Positions 1 to 5,029 of a stretch of DNA of 9,719 bases are shown here, one piece after another. Position 1 is the stretch's first letter, and each line of letters starts with the position of its first letter. The notes below the pieces were generated by a model that had not been told where the DNA came from, did not search any database, and saw only the letters and a program-made list of their open reading frames with translations. A program made the position numbers and the translations under genes. The stretch covers positions 1 to 9,719 of the forward strand of contig DATMNB010000339.1 of the NCBI GenBank assembly GCA_035569435.1. The letters run 5' to 3'. Origin of the DNA: DASRDS01 sp035569435. Lineage in GTDB: Bacteria; Gemmatimonadota; Gemmatimonadetes; Gemmatimonadales; Gemmatimonadaceae.

Positions 1-667
1 ACCCGCGCACCCCGTACTCGCCGCCCGCGCTGCCGATGATCAGCTTGTCGCCGACGATGATCGGGGCGTGCGTCTCGCTGTACCCGGCCTCGGGATCGGC
101 GATCTGAACATTGAACTTGACCTGCCCCGTCTTCGCATCGAGCGCGACGAGCCGGGCATCGAGCGTCACCATATAGACCGTCGTGCCGGAGATCGCGACG
201 CCGCGGTTGTTGGGGCCGCAACAGTAGATCTGCGTGGCAAGCTTGTGCTCGTAGCGCCAGATCTCGCGCCCGGTGTGGGCGTCGACCGCCATCGCGGTGT
301 TGTACGGCGTCGTGACGTACATCACGCCATCGACCACGACTGGGCTGGTCTCGAACGACCCGAGCCGCGAGATCCCGGTCTGATAAATCCAACTCACCCG
401 GAGACCGGCGACGTTGGTAGCGTTGATCTGCGTGAGGGGCGACCACCGTTGATTCGTGTAGTCGCGGCCGATCATGAGCCAGTTCTTGCCATCAGTCCGC
501 GCGTGCGTCAGCATCGCGTCGGTGACTGGAGTGAAGGTCGGTACGCTCGTGACCTTCTTCGTCTTGGTCTCGACCTGCTCCTGCTGTCCGTGGAGTAACG
601 CGGGTGCACTCACCGACGAAACTGTCATCAGTACGGCGCCTGCAACAGCCAGTCGACGCGTACGCAT
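1..667 (-). CDS. PQQ-dependent (quinoprotein) dehydrogenase, N-terminal part, truncated by window edge
   Basis: The reverse strand from ATG at 667 encodes 222 residues that run off the left edge. Residues 1-28 look like a Sec signal peptide (MRTRR, hydrophobic core, then ALLHGQ), so the enzyme should be periplasmic. The rest matches the eight-bladed PQQ alcohol dehydrogenase propeller: WSPLTQIN and VAGLRVSW near the start, SFETSPVVVDGVMYV with Glu106, the vicinal pair Cys149-Cys150 in IYCCGPNNRGVAI with Arg155, and GSAGGEYGVRG with Glu217. In methanol and ethanol dehydrogenases the equivalents are a PQQ-contacting Glu, the disulfide ring over PQQ, a PQQ-binding Arg and a metal-ligand Glu. The reaction would be oxidation of an alcohol or related substrate with electrons passed to a cytochrome c; the substrate cannot be told. 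The metal-choosing Asp and any C-terminal haem domain lie outside the window. The start is fixed by GGAGG at 672-676, four bases upstream. The next gene on this strand ends 165 bp upstream, so this gene probably has its own promoter. Confidence 0.9.
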   Translation of the reverse strand, partial: MRTRRLAVAGAVLMTVSSVSAPALLHGQQEQVETKTKKVTSVPTFTPVTDAMLTHARTDGKNWLMIGRDYTNQRWSPLTQINATNVAGLRVSWIYQTGISRLGSFETSPVVVDGVMYVTTPYNTAMAVDAHTGREIWRYEHKLATQIYCCGPNNRGVAISGTTVYMVTLDARLVALDAKTGQVKFNVQIADPEAGYSETHAPIIVGDKLIIGSAGGEYGVRG

Positions 668-671
668 CAAT

Positions 672-676
672 CCTCC
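672..676 (-). promoter_or_regulatory. Ribosome binding site for the PQQ dehydrogenase gene
   Basis: GGAGG on the minus strand lies four bases before the ATG at 667. It is one of the few clear Shine-Dalgarno sites in the window and settles the start codon. Confidence 0.75.
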
Positions 677-690
677 AATCACAGTTTGGC

Positions 691-731
691 CGCGATCACG
701 CACTCCCAAACATACGATTGCATTGATCGCG
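691..731. promoter_or_regulatory. Candidate operator/promoter of the PQQ dehydrogenase gene
   Basis: A perfect 8-bp inverted repeat, CGCGATCA (691-698) and TGATCGCG (724-731), is separated by 25 bp. Between the arms the minus strand holds TATGTT (714-709), a possible -10 element that would give a leader of about 35 bases. No good -35 hexamer is found 16-18 bp further upstream. The arrangement would suit a dimeric regulator binding around the promoter, but this is inference from symmetry alone. Confidence 0.25.
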
Positions 732-832
732 TGGTACGAGAGAGAGAGGCTCCCGAGAGTAGGGCGGAAATGTGCCGCCACGCTCGGAAAACGCAAGGGG
801 CGATACTTGGTTAATCCTGCTGTTATGCACGG

Positions 833-1456
833 TTACGGTACGTTTGCGCCGCGCGTCAGCACGAGCGTCAGCGGCACCTTCAACGATTCGCTGAGCACGT
901 ACTCGGCGAGCTTGGCGCGATTCGCAGAGATGGGGCTGGTTCGGGTCGGTGACGTGTAGGGAGTGATCCCTAACCGCGACGCCAGCACCTTGAGACGCAA
1001 CATATGGAAGGGGTCGCTCACGAGGATCGCCGTGCTCATCCCGCGATCGTGCATCATGTCGGCGACCGCGCGCATCGATTCGACCGTTGTCCGGCCGTGC
1101 GTTTCAATCAAGATCGCCGTGTCGGGCACGCCTTGCCGCAGTGCGTATGTGTGCGACGCCTCACCTTCGCTGGTCGTGTCGCGCGGACCGCGACCGCCCG
1201 TGACAATGAGCACCGGCGCGAGTCCCGCGCGCCACAGCGCGATCGCGTGGTCGAGACGGGCGCGGAGCACAGGCGAGGGATGGCCAACATACTGTGCGGC
1301 GCCGAGCACGACGATGGCCGACGCGGGGCGCGACTCGTCGCGTTGACTGTAGACGACGACACCGATGGCGGACACCGCCCAGATCGCGAGCGCCGTCGCG
1401 ATCACGCCGAGCACGACCCGGAGCGCGATCCCGCTCGCCGGCGCGCGCCTTGGCAC
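833..1456 (-). CDS. YdcF/SanA/ElyC-family (DUF218) membrane-anchored protein
   Basis: The 207-residue protein has one N-terminal membrane segment (about residues 11-37) followed by a DUF218 domain. Family signatures are visible in order: AIVVLGAAQYVGHPSPVLRARLDHAI (residues 47-72, with the invariant R-x-x-x-A-x-x-L pattern continuing to 75), VTGGRGP (85-91), SEGEASHTYALRQGVP (96-111), IETHGRTTVESM (117-128) and SDPFHMLR (147-154). The family includes E. coli YdcF, which binds S-adenosylmethionine, and SanA and ElyC, which act in envelope integrity; no enzymatic role is settled for most members. The start is GTG, one base after the TAA of the upstream DUF4177-like gene, so the two are probably translationally coupled. 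A periplasmic domain position is inferred from the single N-terminal anchor. The domain call is firm; the function is not known. Confidence 0.85.
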   Translation of the reverse strand: MPRRAPASGIALRVVLGVIATALAIWAVSAIGVVVYSQRDESRPASAIVVLGAAQYVGHPSPVLRARLDHAIALWRAGLAPVLIVTGGRGPRDTTSEGEASHTYALRQGVPDTAILIETHGRTTVESMRAVADMMHDRGMSTAILVSDPFHMLRLKVLASRLGITPYTSPTRTSPISANRAKLAEYVLSESLKVPLTLVLTRGANVP

Positions 1457-1457
1457 G

Positions 1458-1658
1458 TTACGGGGCCTCGGGAGAGCGCTCGGTCGTCAGCCGCTGAAAG
1501 ATGACCGTGAGTCGCTCGCCACCTGGTGGCCCGCTCTGCGCCATCAGTGCGGGCTCCCATCCGCCGCGACTGCGCTCGTTCAGGAGATCGGTGAGTGCGT
1601 CTTCGTCGTCGCGGGGGTGATGCGTCAGGCGGAGCATCACGGCCTGGTATTCTTTCAT
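1458..1658 (-). CDS. Small DUF4177-like protein
   Basis: From ATG at 1658 this encodes 66 residues beginning MKEYQAVMLRL. The middle contains LLNERSRGGWEPALM and the end LTVIFQRL. That pattern (an EY-V-L strand, a helix ending in GWE, then a strand ending in IF-R) is typical of DUF4177 and related small proteins of unknown role. A longer reading back to 1754 exists, but it would overlap upp by 69 bp on the opposite strand and its extra residues do not resemble the family, so I chose the MKEYQ start. No Shine-Dalgarno is seen before 1658. The gene lies one base ahead of the DUF218 gene and diverges from upp, so it heads a two-gene unit. Function unknown. Confidence 0.65.
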   Translation of the reverse strand: MKEYQAVMLRLTHHPRDDEDALTDLLNERSRGGWEPALMAQSGPPGGERLTVIFQRLTTERSPEAP

Positions 1659-1685
1659 TCTCGCGAAGATACTAGCTTCGAGCGC
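1659..1685. promoter_or_regulatory. 27-bp divergent promoter region between the DUF4177-like gene and upp
   Basis: Only 27 bp separate the two start codons. The gap contains the interrupted palindrome CGAAG-7 bp-CTTCG (1664-1668 and 1676-1680). The seven-base centre carries -10-like hexamers on both strands: GATACT (1668-1673, plus) and TAGTAT (1674-1669, minus). Neither gene has a Shine-Dalgarno site, and start sites 6-7 bases after these hexamers would leave leaders of only about 5 bases. Matches are 4 of 6 to TATAAT each and no -35 is convincing. The promoters may instead lie inside the opposing genes. Confidence 0.3.
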
Positions 1686-2342
1686 ATGGACACCACCCCG
1701 ACGCCCGCGCGGAACGGCTCCGTCTTCGTCGCCCGCCACCCGCTGATTCAACACAAGCTGTCATTGCTCCGCGACCGCGGGACGCCGACCAAGATCTTCA
1801 AGGAGCTCGTCGAGGAAATCGCCATGCTCATGGCGTACGAGGCCACGAGCGATCTGGCGCTCGAGCCCATCGCCGTCGAGACCCCGCTCGAGCGCACTGT
1901 CGGTCACCGCGTCCGCGGCAAGAAGCTTGTCCTCGTCCCGATCCTCCGCGCGGGCCTCGGCATGGTCGAAGGCGTCCTCCGCCTCGTCCCCTCCGCGCGC
2001 GTGGGCCACATCGGCCTCTATCGCGACCACGACACGCTCGAGCCGGTCGACTACTACTTTCGCGTCCCCGGCGACGCCGCCGAGCGCGATTTCATCCTGC
2101 TCGACCCGATGCTCGCCACCGGCGGCAGCGCGTGCTCCGCCGTCGCCTCACTCAAGCGCGCCGGCGCCACACGCATTCGCTTCCTGTGCATCGTCGCGGC
2201 GCCCGCCGGCGTCGAGCGCCTGGCGGCCGCCCATCCCGATGTGCCGATCTACTGCGCGGCCATTGACCGCGAGCTCAATGCGCTCGGCTACATTCTACCT
2301 GGATTGGGGGACGCGGGCGACCGGTTGTTCGGGACTCGATAG
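1686..2342 (+). CDS. upp: Uracil phosphoribosyltransferase
   Basis: This cytoplasmic pyrimidine-salvage enzyme makes UMP from uracil and PRPP. The 218-residue protein is close to the usual ~210. Family signatures are complete: HPLIQHKLSLLRD (residues 18-30), VPILRAGLGMVEG (84-96), GLYRDHDTLEPVDYYFRVP (110-128), the PRPP-binding loop LLDPMLATGGSA (138-149) and the uracil-binding C-terminus YILPGLGDAGDRLFGT (202-217). I start at ATG 1686 because residues from there match the family N-terminus. The open frame continues back to about 1365, but that part overlaps two genes on the other strand. There is no clear Shine-Dalgarno. The gene stands alone on the plus strand, followed by a hairpin and a convergent gene. 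Confidence 0.95.
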   Translation: MDTTPTPARNGSVFVARHPLIQHKLSLLRDRGTPTKIFKELVEEIAMLMAYEATSDLALEPIAVETPLERTVGHRVRGKKLVLVPILRAGLGMVEGVLRLVPSARVGHIGLYRDHDTLEPVDYYFRVPGDAAERDFILLDPMLATGGSACSAVASLKRAGATRIRFLCIVAAPAGVERLAAAHPDVPIYCAAIDRELNALGYILPGLGDAGDRLFGTR

Positions 2343-2355
2343 GTACCAATAGAAT

Positions 2356-2377
2356 CGCCCGGGCGCGGGGCCGGGCG
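2356..2377. terminator. Hairpin between convergent upp and DUF2225 genes
   Basis: CGCCCGG (2356-2362) and CCGGGCG (2371-2377) form a perfect 7-bp GC stem with an 8-base loop, 13 bp after the upp stop and ending one base before the stop of the opposing gene. There is no U-run on the plus side and only a mixed T-rich stretch on the minus side, so it may be a weak or factor-assisted bidirectional terminator. Confidence 0.5.
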
Positions 2378-2378
2378 T

Positions 2379-3071
2379 CTAGCCAAACCACTCCCGGGGC
2401 GACTCCCGCTGCTGCCGCGCGGCGTCGAGAACCCACTGCGCCGCCGCGCCGGTCCCCGACCCGTGCTCCACGACCTCGTCCGGCACCAGATCAAACCACC
2501 GCGCGGCCGCGGTCACGTCGCCGATGCGACGCCACAGCTCGCCGACGAGATACGTGAGCACCGCGCGCTCCTCGCGCGGCACCCCGTCAAATGACGCCAG
2601 CGCCTCAGCAAACATCCACGCCGCCTTGCGCCGGAAATACCGCTCGGCCTCGGTATCGCCCTCATCGACGCAGCACCACGCCGCCCGGAGGTAACAGTCC
2701 CCGATCGCCCGCGGATCGCCGCCCTGCCAACTCGCGACCTTGGCCGCCGCCTCGTACTTGGCCGAGCCAGGCACGACCGACCGCAACGCGCCCCGCGGGC
2801 TGAGACATCCGAATTCCGGCGCCAGCTCGCTCCACACCCGCGACTTGAGCGCGGCGCTCACCTCGGCGTCCTCCGTGAACTCCTGCTCCGCGCCCGCGTA
2901 TCCACAGCGATTGCACATGTGCACGAGATACGCGAGCGGTTGCGTCCCGGCTGCGCGCTCGTGAAAATCCGTGCGCTTGCCGCCAAACGCGTTCGTCGCG
3001 ACCACGGCCTGCGATCGGAACCGCGTCGCGCAGACGGGACAACAGAGCTCGATCTGTTGCAACGTCGTCAT
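2379..3071 (-). CDS. DUF2225 family zinc-ribbon protein
   Basis: The 230-residue protein starts with a likely zinc ribbon: CPVC at residues 11-14 and CNRC followed by GYAG at 53-60, with R-x-DFH (33-37) between them, as in the DUF2225 family. After about residue 75 it is mostly helical, with segments such as YEAAAKVASWQGGDPRAIGD and YFRRKAAWMFAEALASF that resemble TPR-like helix pairs; DUF2225 proteins often have such a tail. It is probably cytoplasmic, since no signal peptide or membrane segment is seen. No function is established for the family. The ATG at 3071 fits the family start; no Shine-Dalgarno is present, as the upstream minus strand is a pyrimidine tract. The gene is convergent with upp and its upstream side is the repeat-bearing gap. 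Confidence 0.8.
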   Translation of the reverse strand: MTTLQQIELCCPVCATRFRSQAVVATNAFGGKRTDFHERAAGTQPLAYLVHMCNRCGYAGAEQEFTEDAEVSAALKSRVWSELAPEFGCLSPRGALRSVVPGSAKYEAAAKVASWQGGDPRAIGDCYLRAAWCCVDEGDTEAERYFRRKAAWMFAEALASFDGVPREERAVLTYLVGELWRRIGDVTAAARWFDLVPDEVVEHGSGTGAAAQWVLDAARQQRESPREWFG

Positions 3072-3160
3072 GCGGATAAAGGAAGGAAAGATTTATGCCA
3101 GCGGCGCGCGCGGGCCTGTGCAAGCGGCGTACGCACTGTGCACGTCGTTTCGCCCGATTG

Positions 3161-3202
3161 GAGGGCGCACCCGACCACTCGCCAGAGTGGCCGTTCATAT
3201 AG
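3161..3202. repeat. Palindromic repeat, copy 1
   Basis: This is the first of two near-identical 42/43-bp units spaced 66 bp start to start. It begins GAGGGCGCAC and ends GCCGTTCATATAG. Its core is CCACTC-GCCA-GAGTGG, extended by outer pairs to a stem with one mismatch (8 of 9 pairs). It differs from copy 2 by two substitutions and one missing base in the loop. Confidence 0.8.
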
Positions 3203-3226
3203 CGGCATGGACGCCACCCACCACGC

Positions 3227-3269
3227 GAGGGCGCACTCGGCCACTCGCCCAGAGTGGCCGTTCATATAG
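3227..3269. repeat. Palindromic repeat, copy 2
   Basis: This is the second unit, with a perfect 9-bp stem CGGCCACTC / GAGTGGCCG around a five-base loop (3238-3260). Both units end with the same GCCGTTCATATAG, so each supplies a TAG stop in the same plus-strand reading and an ATGAACGG on the minus strand. The 24 bp between the copies is not itself repeated nearby. Confidence 0.8.
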
Positions 3270-3272
3270 ACA

Positions 3273-3313
3273 CGTACAAGTCGTACGGGGCGAAGCCCCG
3301 TGCGACTTGTACG
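3273..3313. repeat. 19-bp near-perfect inverted repeat with 3-base loop
   Basis: The left arm CGTACAAGTCGTACGGGGC (3273-3291) and right arm 3295-3313 pair at 18 of 19 positions; the exception (T3284 against G3302) would be a G-U wobble in a plus-strand transcript. The loop is GAA. The GGGGCGAAGCCCC centre is like that of REP-type extragenic palindromes. It begins four bases after repeat copy 2, and the candidate GTG start at 3300 of the next gene lies inside its right arm. Confidence 0.85.
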
Positions 3314-3383
3314 GCGCTCCAGCGAGGACTACATTGCCAGCCCGACGGACTGGCTCTCAGGCCGCCTTCCCGCGCTCCGGCTG

Positions 3384-4325
3384 ATGCTGATCAACCTGCT
3401 GCCCGATTTCTTCGCGGTACTCGACAGCACCGACCGGATCGCCGCCTACCTTCGGTACTTCGACGCGCACCGTCCCATTCTCGAGGCCTACTGGCAGAAC
3501 TACGTCCTCGACCCCGACGGCCCGCACTTCCATGACGTCGTCCGCGCCACCGTCGCCGCCCCGCGCGACGACCTGCGCGCGACACTCGACCGCACCAACG
3601 TCGCCGCGCTTGCCCGCGCGGCAGCCGACGCCACAACGAGCGCCCTCGACGCCGACGTCGACATCGACGTCGTCCTCATGGTCGGCGTCGGGGCCGCCAA
3701 CGCCGGCGAGCTCGTCGTTCGCGGCCGCGGCATCGCCTTCATCTGCCTCGAGCACTTCACCGGTGTCGCAAATCCCGACACGCAAGGACTCGGCCTCGAG
3801 CCCGAGCTGATCCCACTGTGGCTCGCCCACGAGATCGCCCACGCCGTGCGCTACACCGCGCCGACGAGCCGGAGCGAGATGGCCACGCTCATCCGCGACG
3901 CGGGCGGCGGCGACTACTCGTACTGGGAAACCGGCCGCCACGCCACGCTCCGCGAGCTCCTCATCAACGAAGGCCTCGCCGTCCACGTCTCGCGCGCCAT
4001 CAGCCCCGGCCACGCGGCCTGGGAATACTTTGGCTACGGCCGCCGCCAGTACGCCCGCGTCCGCGAGCTCGAATCCGTCATCCAACGCGCCGCGAGCGCC
4101 GACCTCGACCGCCGCGGCCTCGGACTCCGCCTCCGCTACCTCTCGGGCGGCGTCAGCGATGACGCCCGCACCTCCGACCACTACGTGCTTCCCGAGCGCT
4201 CTGGCTACTACCTCGGCGCGCGACTCGCCGAGCCTGCAATCTCCGCCCGCGGCCTCGCCTGGGCCGTCCGTGCCAGCGCCACGGAGATCGGCACGCTGTC
4301 CGAAACCGCCGCAGTCACGGCGTGA
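3384..4325 (+). CDS. Predicted zinc metallopeptidase, DUF2268-like
   Basis: From ATG 3384 this encodes 313 residues. It holds a gluzincin-like zinc site: HEIAHAVRY in the context LIPLWLAHEIAHAVRY (H149, E150, H153 from this start) and, about 45 residues later, LLINEGLAVHVSR with the likely third ligand Glu196. Upstream is a hydrophobic strand region IDVVLMVGVG...AFICLEHF, and near the end YVLPERSGYYLGARL. This order resembles DUF2268, 'predicted Zn-dependent protease'. No signal peptide is evident, although INLLPDFFAVL at the N-terminus is hydrophobic. The frame is open back to 3270, and GTG 3300 would add 28 residues, but that codon lies in the inverted repeat. Neither start has a Shine-Dalgarno. 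I prefer 3384 because MLINLLPDFFAVL looks like a family N-terminus. The ankyrin-repeat gene follows after 21 bp. Substrate unknown. Confidence 0.75.
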   Translation: MLINLLPDFFAVLDSTDRIAAYLRYFDAHRPILEAYWQNYVLDPDGPHFHDVVRATVAAPRDDLRATLDRTNVAALARAAADATTSALDADVDIDVVLMVGVGAANAGELVVRGRGIAFICLEHFTGVANPDTQGLGLEPELIPLWLAHEIAHAVRYTAPTSRSEMATLIRDAGGGDYSYWETGRHATLRELLINEGLAVHVSRAISPGHAAWEYFGYGRRQYARVRELESVIQRAASADLDRRGLGLRLRYLSGGVSDDARTSDHYVLPERSGYYLGARLAEPAISARGLAWAVRASATEIGTLSETAAVTA

Positions 4326-4346
4326 CCACACGAGGTCCCGCGAGCC

Positions 4347-5021
4347 GTGACTGTCATCGAAGCGCTGATCGACGCGGTGCGCTGTGGTGACCTCGTCGCG
4401 CTCCGCGCGCTCCTGACCGTCGCGCCCCACGTCGTCGGTGAAGCCCGCACGACGACGGGCAAGAGCCAGATCCTCTCGGCCGTCGCGCGCGGCCGCCTAG
4501 ACGTCGCCTCACTCCTCGCCCAACACGTCGACGCCCTCGACGTCTTCGAGGCCGCGGCCGTCGGCCACTCGACCCGCCTGGCCGCCGTGCTCGACGACAC
4601 ACCGGCCAATATCACGGCGTTCTCCGTCGACGGCTGGACCGCCCTGCACTTAGCCGCCTTCGCCGGCCAAATCGCCTCCACCCGCCGCCTCCTCGACGCC
4701 GGCTCCGACGCCAACATCATCTCGGCCAACTCGATGGCCAGCGCCCCGCTTCACACCGCAACTTCCGGCGCCGCCGCCCCCGCCGTCGTATCGCTGCTCC
4801 TCGAGCGCGGCGCACACCCCAGCGGGCGCGCGGCCGGCGGTATCACCCCGCTCCACAACGCCGCCGCCCGCGGCGTGACCGCGGTCGCCGACCTCCTCCT
4901 CGCCCACGGTGCCGACCCGGCCGCCCTCATGGAAACCGGCCAGTCGCCCGCGATGATCGCCGCGGCCAAAGGCCACTCACTGCTGGCGCGCCGCATCCGC
5001 GACGCCGAACGCGCTAAGTAG
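4347..5021 (+). CDS. Ankyrin-repeat protein
   Basis: The 224-residue protein is built of ankyrin repeats. The clearest are DGWTALHLAAFAGQIASTRR (residues 95-114, running on to LLDAGSDAN), SAPLHTATSG...VVSLLLERGAHP (132-158) and GGITPLHNAAARG...LLLAHGADP (164-191). Degenerate repeats lie on both sides (about 10-90 and 197-220). There is no signal peptide or membrane segment, so it should be a cytoplasmic protein-binding scaffold. The start is GTG, with a weak GAGG about ten bases upstream. It begins 21 bp after the metallopeptidase stop, so the two are probably co-transcribed; the ankyrin protein may bind or restrain the peptidase, which is inference from adjacency. Its stop is two bases from the stop of convergent mnmE. 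The fold is certain; the partner is not known. Confidence 0.85.
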   Translation: MTVIEALIDAVRCGDLVALRALLTVAPHVVGEARTTTGKSQILSAVARGRLDVASLLAQHVDALDVFEAAAVGHSTRLAAVLDDTPANITAFSVDGWTALHLAAFAGQIASTRRLLDAGSDANIISANSMASAPLHTATSGAAAPAVVSLLLERGAHPSGRAAGGITPLHNAAARGVTAVADLLLAHGADPAALMETGQSPAMIAAAKGHSLLARRIRDAERAK

Positions 5022-5029
5022 CGCTACTT
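5016..5029. repeat. 14-bp perfect palindrome spanning two convergent stop codons
   Basis: AAGTAGCGCTACTT reads the same on both strands. It places AAG-TAG (Lys-stop) at the end of the ankyrin gene and of mnmE, with only CG between the two stops. It is too short and lacks a loop to be a strong terminator. Confidence 0.7.

Larger units (their letters stand above)
3072..3383. other. Repeat-bearing intergenic region
   Basis: This gap of about 310 bp lies between the DUF2225 start and the ATG of the metallopeptidase gene. It contains a purine tract on the plus strand (3079-3090), two copies of a ~43-bp palindromic repeat (3161-3202, 3227-3269), and a 19-bp near-perfect inverted repeat (3273-3313). 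The last part (3314-3383) is open in the metallopeptidase frame and may be coding if the GTG at 3300 is used. No convincing -35/-10 pair for either flanking gene was found. Confidence 0.6.

Noticed and set aside
1365..1685. N-terminal extension of upp by about 107 residues
   Set aside because: The extra stretch overlaps two minus-strand genes and has no resemblance to the family; the family N-terminus fits ATG 1686.
2662..3198. Minus-strand frame starting in repeat copy 1 and overlapping the DUF2225 gene
   Set aside because: It overlaps most of the N-terminal half of DUF2225 in another frame, and only the DUF2225 frame shows conserved zinc-ribbon cysteines.
3095..3202. A 35-residue plus-strand frame with a purine-rich tract before its ATG
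   Set aside because: It is Arg-rich in a GC-rich spacer, matches no family I recognise and ends inside repeat copy 1; it is probably chance.
3161..3269. Possible small CRISPR array from the two spaced repeats
   Set aside because: There are only two copies, they differ by substitutions and one indel, the 24-bp spacer is short, and no cas gene is in the window.
3357..4430. Long minus-strand frame of 357 residues opposite the metallopeptidase gene
   Set aside because: Its composition (Gly/Val/Ala/Asp runs with no motifs) is that of an antisense shadow, while the plus strand encodes a recognisable zinc site.
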